Position numbers and translations under genes: made by a program
In this document: in pieces, positions 55,752 through 64,000 of the stretch
Layout of the letters: each line of letters opens with the position of its first letter
Position numbering within the stretch: position 1 is the first letter of the stretch
The notes under the pieces: generated by a model
What the model saw: only the letters and a program-made list of their open reading frames with translations
What the model was told of the DNA's origin: nothing
Databases searched by the model: none
Source: Metallyticus violacea
Lineage: Eukaryota > Arthropoda > Insecta > Mantodea > Metallyticidae
DNA length: 64,000 nucleotides
Reading direction: 5' to 3'
Assembly: GCA_030762175.1 (NCBI GenBank)
Contig: CM060831.1
Coordinates: 68,035,001 to 68,099,000 of the forward strand

Positions 55752-55930
55752 CATTATAACGCTGTTTAAGTCAATGAAAATTAGTTAAGCTGTAAATAAG
55801 AGTAACATTAAAGTTTTCACATATTTCAGAACAGATATTCTGGATTATTCCATCACAAACAGACATGTTTTAACGTTAACGTGAGTTTTCAGTCCCACTA
55901 CTGGTTCAGATTAGGTGCCTTCCTTTGTTT
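55080..55930. other. stretch with no recognised gene; A29 run
   Basis: A run of 29 A (55723-55751) follows AATTT. No retroposed gene or SINE body was recognised upstream of it on the plus strand, so its origin is unclear. The frame 55284-55523 has no family resemblance. Confidence 0.45.
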
Positions 55931-55933
55931 TTT

Positions 55934-55945
55934 GCTGTTGTTGTT

Positions 55946-56023
<78 letters not shown>

Positions 56024-56108
56024 ATAGTAGTAATAGTAGTAGTAGCAGTAGTAGTAGCAATAGTAGTAATAGTAGTAGCAGTAGTAGTAATAGTAGTAGT
56101 AGTAATAG
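55934..56108. repeat. large TAG/AGT trinucleotide microsatellite
   Basis: About 55 units, pure over the first ~80 bp and then interrupted by AAT, AGC and similar variants. Long poly-Ser, poly-Val and poly-Leu frames on both strands come from it and are not genes. Confidence 0.97.
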
Positions 56109-56109
56109 A

Positions 56110-56680
56110 AATTTATTTATTACAGTGACACCAATACTATACAAAACAGCTTCAACAGGCACACAGGTTCAAAGGAATTACATGCTTTTATGATACCTTG
56201 GTCTGTTTGATTTAGCATAAGACATTTCATTAGATACTCACAATAAGATATAAAACATATATATTCAACAATGAAAATAAACAAATAAAAATAAAATAAG
56301 AATTCCAGAAGAAAACTTTTTTAAAAATATCAAAAAACAACATAAAATATAAAGAACTCCAATTACACAGAGGCTGGACTCATTAAATTTGTTTACCCCC
56401 AAACCCTCCCGGTTATCAACCTTTTCCGACGTGAGCTGTTTCATTTTCATCAGAAATTTACCTAATCTCTCCTCTCTTTCCTTGTCTGCCAGCAAAGTCC
56501 AGCATGACCATCTCCCTCTGTTCCATCATGTAAAGGAGTGCGGTAGATACTTTTCCCTCCATTCTTCCGTACCTTTACATTCAGCCAGGATATGTGTCCA
56601 TGATACCCCTTCTCACAGATCAGACAAATTCTCCACTCATAGTCATCAGTGATGTTAATCATCCGTCATGCCCCTCGTCT
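56110..56680 (-). pseudogene. possible LINE 3' end next to the AGT microsatellite
   Basis: The minus frame 56662-56462 contains YEWRICLICEKGYHGHISWLN and LCWQTRKERRD. The CLIC...H arrangement is like the zinc knuckle at the C-terminus of some LINE ORF2 proteins, as in the 4.46 kb fragment. The remaining ~350 bp of AT-rich sequence would be a 3' UTR ending at the microsatellite, which would then be the expanded 3' tail. This is tentative: no reverse transcriptase motif is present. Confidence 0.35.
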
Positions 56681-56684
56681 GAGC

Positions 56685-57200
56685 CAAGCGAGCCCCTGTT
56701 TAGTGAGTTTAATCCTTGTACTGATTACTGCTATATCCTCATTCCGATTTTACCTCCGACGCTTTCTATTCCCCTGACCCGCCACCCACATGACGCCCAG
56801 CAATATAGTTTTTAATCCTTTTCTTAATTTAGTTTTCCATGGCTTGTTTCCTCCTATCCCCTAGCTGTTCGCGATAATACAATACCCAAAATAAGTTTGT
56901 TTTCCAGAATAAACATTCTTGTGTTCTTAGAAATCGGCAATCTGTCAACAGTTGAACATATGAATTCAATTGTAATAGAACTCATGAGGGCGGGAAAAAA
57001 AATCATCTAGTTATCATGCAGTTATCAGATCGGCACAATTTTGGAATTACTATCCTTGGAATAAATGGAAAGAGTAACAATTTGCTGGAGTAATTTCTGG
57101 AGAATATGGTGCACTAAAGTCTCCCAACCAAGATGATTAATGGCTACGCGAGCCCTTTAACAATATGTGGTTTTATATTATCACGTAGACGAGCAGTTCC
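56685..57200. other. stretch with no recognised feature
   Basis: The 56690-56800 part is pyrimidine-rich. Nothing recognised. Confidence 0.45.
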
Positions 57201-57214
57201 ATTGAAATTACCGA

Positions 57215-57800
57215 GTGCAGACTCCTTAGTTTTCAGTTTTTCATGGACGTGTTACAGCTGACTTGAGTACACAATGAAGTTGGTTGCTTGGCCGGTTTGC
57301 AGCATAATCCACCAAACACACAATATAACCTTTTCGTGCAGTGATGGTTTCGGTAGTATATCAATGGACTCCAACCAATGATGACGGCGTCTTGGGTTGT
57401 CATAGGATCCACTCCTCGCATGTCAGCAGCTAACAATAAAGTAATCCTTCTGCTGAGATGACTACAATACAAAACAGGCGTCAGCCTGTGTCGCCTTTTG
57501 AAACATTGTCAACTCTCGTGGAACACAAAGACCCAGTTTACATTATCTTTTTCCTACCTGATGGAGATAGAATGTATGGTTTCTGCACTGACGTTGAATT
57601 GCTGTGCCACGTCCTCACAAGTCAGGCTGTTGTATACTCGCTAAGGGAGCTTTTTATCCATTGTTCTTGCCCTTGGTTCATTCTCGAGAGATTTGTTGCA
57701 TTCCTGAAACTTCGCAAACCATTTCAGCACCGTGTGTTTACAGTATCAGCACGGAAAGTTTGGCATATTTACCGAGCCGCTGCAGTTACTTTTTTCCCCA
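57215..57800 (-). pseudogene. mariner transposase remnant (SETMAR-like lineage)
   Basis: Minus-strand pieces in order: KFQECNKSLENEPRART (N-terminal domain end, about 57720), CEDVAQQFNVSAETIH (about 57610), PRELTMFQKAT (about 57510), SYDNPRRRHHWLESI (about 57390) and LPKPSLHEKVILCVWW (about 57350-57305). These match the lineage of mariners that includes the transposase part of SETMAR (KWILYDN.RR...WL ... PKP.LH.KK...VWW). The first catalytic motif is lost and stops and frameshifts are frequent. No part beyond the central domain was found, and no termini. Confidence 0.75.
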
Positions 57801-57804
57801 ATTT

Positions 57805-58690
57805 AAATTCATAAAGCATACAAGCGCACATAATCAACGTCTATGTGCTTATTTTCACCGCAATTCTCGGAACACTGGCTAACACTAGGAACCGCCAACA
57901 GCGTTTATTGTCCAATATATCCGTTTGTCCAATAACCCGTTTTCCTATCAAGATACCGCAGATACAATTAGATTAGTTGGGGAGGTGTTTAGCGCATAGA
58001 TGACCCCAACCCAGATCAGTTTAGGTTTTTACAGACTTTTGGACAGAACAGTCGGCCTGGGATCCAACAATATGGGTTTTAAAATGAGCTATTGAAATAT
58101 TTTAAGGGGTTTCAGAGTTGTCTCAACAAACAACTTTTAAAATATAATTATGATGAATTTTCACATGAAAACCATAAGTGTCATATTATGTGTTTAATTC
58201 ATGCGGAATTGCCCATATTGACCTAGTCACCAGTCTCTTGCAAACATAAATGGAAAATAATTACATTCACATGCCTCAATTTCGCAACATTGGTCGATAG
58301 CCACCAGTGTCAGGCGAGGAAAATTGATCTTTGAATATAATTCAGGCGTTAAATGTAGTAGTAGCTCCTTCAAGTTGGAGAATACATTTTCCCATTGCAG
58401 CAGGGGTTGAATAACGCTGAGAAAGAGGCAAATATAACGTCTCTTTGATGTAAAGCATATACAAAAAGCGTAGTGCAGCACTACACAATTCAAAATCTTT
58501 CTTCCTCTCTCTGAAATGGTCGGAGTGGGAAGCATAATAATATCTTAAGCAATGTTTTGATCTTTCACGTAGCTGAACAACCTACAGCCATTCATTTTGT
58601 GTTAATTTTTCCAGGGTTGGAGCATGTGAAAGCTCACGGGAGCTACTATGCGCTTTATTCTACTTGTGTAGAAGATATGGAAGAGGTGTG
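57805..58690. other. stretch with no recognised feature
   Basis: No gene or shared repeat recognised. The minus frame 58535-58227 (102 codons) has no family resemblance. Confidence 0.45.
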
Positions 58691-58694
58691 AAAA

Positions 58695-59220
58695 TTGGGA
58701 CGGTGCTGCAGGGGCAGGAGGGAGCTCCTTTTCCCATTGCACCACGCTTCTTGCAAATTGATCCAATTTGTCATCTCTCGCCAAGGTTTGCTGGGACGGG
58801 AAGGTATACGTGATGTTACCGGGCTTTGCTTCTTTTCCTATATACACACACGCGCGCGAGGGCTTACATTTTTTTTCCCTTTACACAAATGTTGCATCAC
58901 GAGAGAGGAAGGAAAGAAGGGGGAGATTCGCTGGGAAGATGCGCATTCTAGCCATTAACATGAAGGGGAGGGGTATTAGCATTAAGACGAGGGGGTGGAT
59001 CTGCCAGCCACTTTGCAGGACGTCATTCTCCGCCATACGTACGCCCCACGTTTTCCTCCACGCTAAAATGGATTTCCTACCCAGTGTGAAATGTCATTTC
59101 GAAATGTATCACCGTCAATCCCCTTTCACCAGTGAGAATGAAACTACCTCGCGGCTTGATGTTGTTAGGAAGTGTGAACACTGTCACCCGGTAAAGCTAT
59201 CAGCGGGCAAAACAGGCTGA
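58695..59220 (+). other. GC-richer region with the window's longest plausible frame
   Basis: The frame 58768-59217 (150 codons, MSSLAKVCWDG...) is the longest non-repeat frame in the window, and the region is clearly less AT-rich. The predicted protein has clusters of basic residues (RERKERRGR) and several Cys and His, but no recognised domain, signal peptide or membrane segment. A second frame (58695-58958) overlaps it. No splice or promoter context supports a gene. It could be a fragment of an unrecognised repeat, an untranslated exon or chance. Confidence 0.2.
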
Positions 59221-59224
59221 ACAC

Positions 59225-59820
59225 GACGATGTTTTAACTGAAGATTTTAGCCGAGAAGAAGTGCGTGTACTGTCAAATGTGGGCTTGCTCTTCTTGATCG
59301 GGTACAAGACCTGGACTAAGTTTCCCCAAAAACTGTTCTTCGTGTTGAGAGAAAACCTGGGTAAGAGGATTTAAAACTGCATAAAGTTCTTATAGCTATG
59401 TAACCAGGGTTAGTGAATGTGTAACGAAATTACAAACATAAATAAGTGTGTAGACAAAGTAATTTCAATTTCTCATACTTTTTTCGAAAGGTGTATTTTT
59501 ACGCGCGTATTTTCGCTTCGCACATGCTGTTCTATTTGTGACACAAGCATTTCGCTCACCAATTCAAATTCTTATCCAAATAACGACATCATCCAGGAAT
59601 TTATCCTTCAACCTAAATACTTTGTTATTACTGCCCGGGACAGTATGGACTTTTGCACACCCTTTTAAAATAAAAGTTTTAGGCAAAAATACCTCCGGAG
59701 TTTTTCAATTTAACAGCATACACACTAAGGAAGCTATCATAATAAACCAGGCAGAACCTGTGAAAGATGTTAATTTATTTTAAGGATGTTTAAAGCAGTA
59801 ATGCCTTACTGCCTGTAAAA
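59225..59820. other. stretch with no recognised feature
   Basis: No shared repeat. Frames at 59417-59668 and 59538-59783 overlap in different registers with no family resemblance. Confidence 0.45.
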
Positions 59821-59823
59821 TAT

Positions 59824-60110
59824 GTGGGGTATATATTTATTTTCTTGAATGATTTATTTATGGACGCTCTTTAACAGCTCAGGTCATCAGCGCTCCATTC
59901 AACTCAGGGCGTGAAACGGCCGACAAATTTTGCTCAGAGGCCTCTCTTTCAGGCTTGAGGTTCTGTTTCGTGCCGTAAATGTACGACACGGGACCCACGG
60001 CTTTACTTCCCTTCCGAAGGAAGCCATACTTACGATTTTTACGCCCGAAAAAATCCATCGGTCCTGGCCAGGTTCGAACCCGCGATCTTGGGTTTAGGAG
60101 TGGGGTATAT
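59824..60110 (-). mobile_element. SINE-B, 5'-truncated, perfect 11-bp target duplication
   Basis: The body at 59835-60099, read on minus, starts TCCTAAACCCAAGATCGCGG, inside the head, so the A box is missing while the B box GGTTCGAACC is kept. It runs through GGCTTCCTTCGGAAGGGAAG, GAGGCCTCTGAGCAAAATTT and TGACCTGAGCTGTTAAAGAG to an AATAAATCATTC tail. GTGGGGTATAT occurs on both sides (59824-59834 and 60100-60110). The truncation point is within about 12 bp of that of the 44.68 kb copy. Confidence 0.95.
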
Positions 60111-60609
60111 GATATTTTGTAATGTGACATCGTCCGTGAACCTCATTAAACTTAAACATTCTATGATTGTTTTATCTTTGATTCTTCAACTCACAATCAC
60201 AATTTGAAAGTCTTGTATTCGTTACAGATCTTCCACAACAGAAGGAGAAAATTCAGAATTTTTTACGTTACTTTTGCCAAAAACACGTTTGTGTGGGTTA
60301 TAGGACTCCTGCTGCCACACAATTGAAAATGGCTTAAAAAGTTACGTATAATTTCCTGTTGAAAAGCTCAAATTTCCTATCTTTCATTTCAACAAATTCC
60401 ACAGCGCTTATTATAATTTTTAATATTGTTTCAAAAGATTTAAGCAAAACTACAATAAATGTCACTGCATGATACAAAGTATTGCAACTGATTACATACC
60501 AGCAGCAGCCAAAAATTCAAAAACGGAGAAGGTCTTGGCAATGACCTCCGCTTCATTTATATTATTATAATTTATTGGGTATACTTAAGCATATTCATTA
60601 ACGTACTTG

Positions 60610-60720
60610 ATAATTAGCGTCCCATTCAATTCAGGGCGTGAAAAGGGCAAAACTTTTGCATGGAGACCTTTACTTTCAGGTTTGAGATTTTTTTAAGTGC
60701 CATAAATCTACAACACGAAA
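60610..60720 (-). mobile_element. SINE-B 3' fragment
   Basis: On plus, AGCGTCCCATTCAATTCAGG, GCGTGAAAAGGGCAAAACTT, TTTCAGGTTTGAGATTT and TGCCATAAATCTACAACACG match the 3' half of minus-strand SINE-B. The head and the terminal tail are lost. Confidence 0.85.
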
Positions 60721-60724
60721 TTGA

Positions 60725-61695
60725 AAAGAATACTGGCGTAAACCGGGAATAAGTGTAAATCATGGAAAATTATGTACATATGTAAAAATGTCAGGAAAAC
60801 AAGATAAATGCATGTTAGTTTTTCAATCCTAATCCTCACTTAAATAAAACTCCAAAGCAAACGAATTATTGATACCATGCTGTCTTTGTAATTCTATTCC
60901 ATAATGGCCAGGATAGGGTAGTTAAAATAAGTGTATAATATATTCTATTAATTTGTTTATCTCCCTGGGTGTATTTGCTGGTCAGCTCCTGCAATCTTCC
61001 ATTTTTATCCACTAACCCACAGTTTCATCACGGATAGCATTTATTCTTCACAAATAGTTTGCATGTTATATTGTACCTTTTCCTGAATTTGCTATTCCAG
61101 CCATTGGACACACTAAATTTTTCAGTGCCAAGTATGGACAGCACTTTTAGTGTCTTCTCCTTTAAGAGCAAAATATTAATTGGAATGCCTGCCTGCCTGC
61201 CTTAAAAGTTTCAAACCAACTTTTTCATTTTATTCGGAATATAATGTATATTTTATTGGAATTGGGCCCATATTATGAATTATTAATGCTATGCTTTCTC
61301 TGTTTTTCACTTTTGTGTTTAGTGTGGACAGAGAGCTACAAACACATGTTCCGTGGAGCGAATCAACCCCCCCCCTCAATATTCGTATTTTCTCTTCAAT
61401 AATGAAAGATGTTCTTTCCATTATTGAAAAGTAAATACCAACAATAAAAACAATAGCAAAGAAATGAATTAACAAATAAACAAATGAAACAAAAAGCAGG
61501 TGCTCGACAGAAACATGTAACAATAACAAAAGAATATAAAAAAAAACATTAGTAAAATGCAACGAATCATCAACAACAATAACATTAACAAGTAAAAGAA
61601 CAAAAGCAGTTATAAAAGAGTAACCAGAAACAAAGAACTTGAAACAATTGAATGCAGGATCACGGACCAACAACTTTACTTACTTTTTGAAGGAA
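60725..61695. other. stretch with no recognised feature
   Basis: The minus frame 61673-61230 (147 codons) has a hydrophobic start (FITAFVLLLVNVIVV, FYILLLLLHVS) but is read from AAC/AAT-rich DNA, and no family is recognised. It is most likely a low-complexity artefact. A C9 run lies near 61368. Confidence 0.4.
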
Positions 61696-61707
61696 ATCAT
61701 AGTAACG

Positions 61708-61778
61708 CTTTTACGCCCTAAAAACTCCATCGACGCTGGCCGGGTTTCAATCCGCGACCTTGCATCTACGAGGCAAGT
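61708..61778 (-). mobile_element. SINE-B head fragment, diverged
   Basis: On plus, TTTTACGCCCTAAAAACTCC, ATCGACGCTGGCCGGGTTTC, CGCGACCTTGCATCTACGAG and GCAAGTAT correspond to the SINE-B segment from the post-head region through the B box (here GGTTTCAATCC). Only about 70 bp survives. Confidence 0.75.
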
Positions 61779-61779
61779 A

Positions 61780-62500
61780 TCAGATCATCAGATCCGACCT
61801 CTGCTTAACGGTTACGCCCTGTATCACCTCAAACTGGTTCGGTTGAGGCTCAATAGCTAGCGGAGTAAGTCGTGTTGTTCTCAAGTAGCAGTAATCAGTA
61901 AGGCGATGCCTTCTGGTTTCAAAAGTGAATAATTTTGTAGATTTGTGGTCACAAATTCATTGTCATCATAAAGGCATACTTAACCATGTACCATCGTTTA
62001 GGTCTATGTTGTCATTTCTCGACAAACGTTCTAGTACATGTTTAAAGAAAAGGGAGCGTTTTTCAAAAGATAGTGAAATAAGTATTAACTAATTAACTTT
62101 TAATTTGCAATAGAGGACATGTGGCCATGTGCTTTAATGGTAGAATCGCCTCTGGTTTAATGAGCAATTTAGAGCTACTCTCCATGTTGACTACAGATGC
62201 AGAGGGCAGACGGTTGATTTCTTCTTGCACAGACAACCAGAATCCTTAAGGAATGATTTATCTGTAGATAGAACCTTTCCGTATTCGCTCGAAAGTGAAC
62301 TGTGGTTATGAACTCAATTGCATTGAATTTCATCACACAAAATGCCTTCTCCCGTGCTGTGACCACCATTTTCGCAAAACATCATCTGGTGGTCAATGAA
62401 TTGCAACATGTTTGTAAAAAGCAATATAAATACGATTTTTCAAAGGTTCTTCGTGCAGCTATGCAATGCTTGTTGAAATTGCCCGCTTTCATTCTCTACA
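61780..62500. other. stretch with no recognised feature
   Basis: Part of the 62300-62500 section might be the far C-terminus of the adjacent minus-strand transposase remnant, but it cannot be aligned with confidence. Confidence 0.4.
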
Positions 62501-62539
62501 CATTATTTGGCATCTCTTTAGGAAATTATTCATAACTAG

Positions 62540-62870
62540 CTGTATTTCATTTTGAAAAATCCTGAGGAATATTATCTTTGAGTTCTTGTATGGTGTGCAG
62601 GTACGTCTTGTACATGGCATTTTTTAATTTATCCCAGAGATAATAATCGCAGGCTGTTAAATCCAGAGATGGGGGGGGGCACTAAACCCTACTATTTACC
62701 CTGTCTTGTGGAAACATATTGTGAATTGGCTTTCATGGAATTATTCGCAGTGTGAGCAGTGGCACAGTCCTGTTCAAAAATGCATGAATTGTCTTATAAT
62801 TCTTGGAATTAACACATGAATGGTACATAAAGAAACGCTGTGCTTTTGAAGACACACCAGGTATAATATA
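62540..62870 (-). pseudogene. Tc/IS630-like transposase C-terminal fragment
   Basis: On the minus strand, DNSCIFEQDCATAHTANNSM (about 62795-62735) contains the second catalytic Asp in an F.QD.A.AHTA motif. Then PPSLDLTACDYYLWDKLKNA (about 62675-62615) has the WPPRSPDLT.CDYYLW motif with P changed to L, followed by MYKTYLHTIQELKDNIPQDF. This is the C-terminal half of the same broad insect family seen at 13.9 and 37.6 kb. A G9 run near 62672 and stops break the frame between the motifs. Confidence 0.8.
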
Positions 62871-62874
62871 ATTT

Positions 62875-64000
62875 ATGTATACTGTTGAAACTAACAACAC
62901 TACACACACCCGGGAACAGCTGCGTTACGACTGCGACAGTCAGCAAGGTCAACGAGTAAGGAAGCAGGCTTGATACCCTGCAAGGCAAACGAATGAAGAC
63001 ACGCTCGCTGATCGCACTGTATATTTAAGCTTTAAAATAATTTCAAAAAGACGGATTATAAACGGGTATAACTGGTATTCCTAAAAAACAATAGACTGTA
63101 ATAGGTATATTAGCTTAAAAAAAAAGCAAATCCAATCATTCCTTGCTTATGATTACATTTATTGCTTATTATACTCTTCTTTAACATTCCATGTGGTAAA
63201 CGACTTCATTTGAATCCCCGACCGCCGAAGTCAAATGGGCTATTAAGTATGCTTTAGAATCTAACAGACGTTACAAAATAAATGATTTGCTTTGAACTCA
63301 GCAATCATGCAGACAGCACGCAGTGGTTCCTTTGATATGTTCCTTCATAATTCCGTCAGTGGGTTCGAGAGTAGTCATTATACATAGGTAGGCGTCACAA
63401 TGTCTACCGCAAATCTGGCATGCTAATCAGGTCGAATGTGGCGTCAGCACCAGATGACATCATGCTAGTAGCAGGTGGCGCTGATTGCATGCATAGCACG
63501 TGTAGGGACGGCCAGTAACTGCCAAAAAAGATTCTCCCTCCTGTTTTGGATGATTTGTATGGCCCACCCACTACAGAGAGTAACATGTGTATTTTGTTTC
63601 AGCATTACAGCCTCTCGTGCCTGGTTTTCAGGATGGTGGTGGACCATTGTGGTTTAGTCTTAACCCCAAAAAACTTCACAATATATTTTGGCCAATTTCT
63701 ATGGCGTATACAACAAACTATATCGAATTTCCTCGTGATATATGTTTAATTTGAACTTAGAAGATTCATACCACGTTTTATTAATACAGTCTTAATGACA
63801 GAAGACCATCCATCAGCACCAAAACTCCCTCTGATGTCGAGAATTGTCACATCATGCATATGACACAGGTTCCTTACACACGAGTACTTGCATTGATTAA
63901 TTATGTTCAGAAAATAAAATATAACGAGTTTATAACAATATTCTGGCAGTTATTTAGAGACAAAAGTAAAATGTGTTAATGACTGCAATGATCGATAAAA
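62875..64000. other. stretch with no recognised feature
   Basis: The 63400-63660 part is less AT-rich and open in four overlapping frames on both strands (60-67 codons each), none with family resemblance. A TTTTGTTTCAG at about 63592-63602 looks like a 3' splice site, but there is no supporting coding frame. Confidence 0.4.

Noticed and set aside
55911..56193. Poly-Leu, poly-Ser and poly-Val frames of 67-92 codons
   Set aside because: Pure products of the AGT microsatellite in three registers.
61230..61673. 147-codon minus frame with hydrophobic segments, a possible membrane protein
   Set aside because: It is read from AAC/AAT-rich low-complexity DNA, with no family match or gene context.
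1..64000. CRISPR arrays, bacterial operons, phage or viral genes, or a novel defence-type gene cluster
   Set aside because: No regular spacer arrays, no gene-dense strand runs and no ribosome binding sites. All protein-like matches are eukaryotic transposon or LINE remnants.

Overview
This 64 kb window is eukaryotic, AT-rich nuclear DNA. It most likely comes from an insect, probably a polyneopteran such as a cockroach or its relatives. That placement is an inference from the mix of repeats: several tRNA-derived SINE families, one with a conserved central core like those described in Polyneoptera, plus mariner, Tc1, hAT and pogo remnants and many AT/AAT microsatellites. No intact protein-coding gene, rRNA gene, functional tRNA gene, CRISPR array or operon was recognised. 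Almost every open frame is under 130 codons. The frames that resemble known proteins are all pieces of decayed transposases or LINE proteins. The window reads as intergenic or deep intronic sequence.

Layout. 0-5 kb: an AT/GT microsatellite with a SINE-A copy, two hAT transposase remnants and a LINE C-terminal fragment. 5-9 kb: a pair of ~150-180 bp direct repeats 1.15 kb apart, then a hAT element with matching termini and an 8-bp target-site duplication (7756-8683). 10-15 kb: a pogo/CENP-B helix-turn-helix fragment, a perfect 19-bp hairpin, a LINE fragment, a Tc-like transposase fragment and a tRNA-headed SINE. 16-30 kb: many SINE-A and SINE-B copies, one SINE-B nested in a SINE-A, and a mariner remnant. 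30.5-31.3 and 42.9-43.4 kb: inverted copies of a third tRNA-promoter repeat with internal ~187 bp units. 31.3-37.5 kb: no recognised feature. 37-45 kb: Tc-like and Tc1 remnants and more SINEs. 45-52 kb: mostly blank, apart from one diverged SINE and a CRE site abutting an RFX-type X-box at 49.9 kb. 52-64 kb: two more mariner remnants, a run of three same-strand SINE-A copies, a large AGT microsatellite beside a possible LINE end, SINE-B copies and a Tc-like transposase C-terminus.

The families fit one story. SINE-A, SINE-B and the third family carry Pol III A/B boxes in tRNA-like heads. Several copies have target-site duplications of 9-18 bp and 5' truncation, as expected for LINE-driven retroposition. 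The LINE remnants at 4.2-4.6, 12.1-12.4 and (less surely) 56.5 kb could represent the kind of element that supplies the machinery, though this window cannot show that. The DNA transposons are all broken by stops, frameshifts, truncation or homopolymer expansion.
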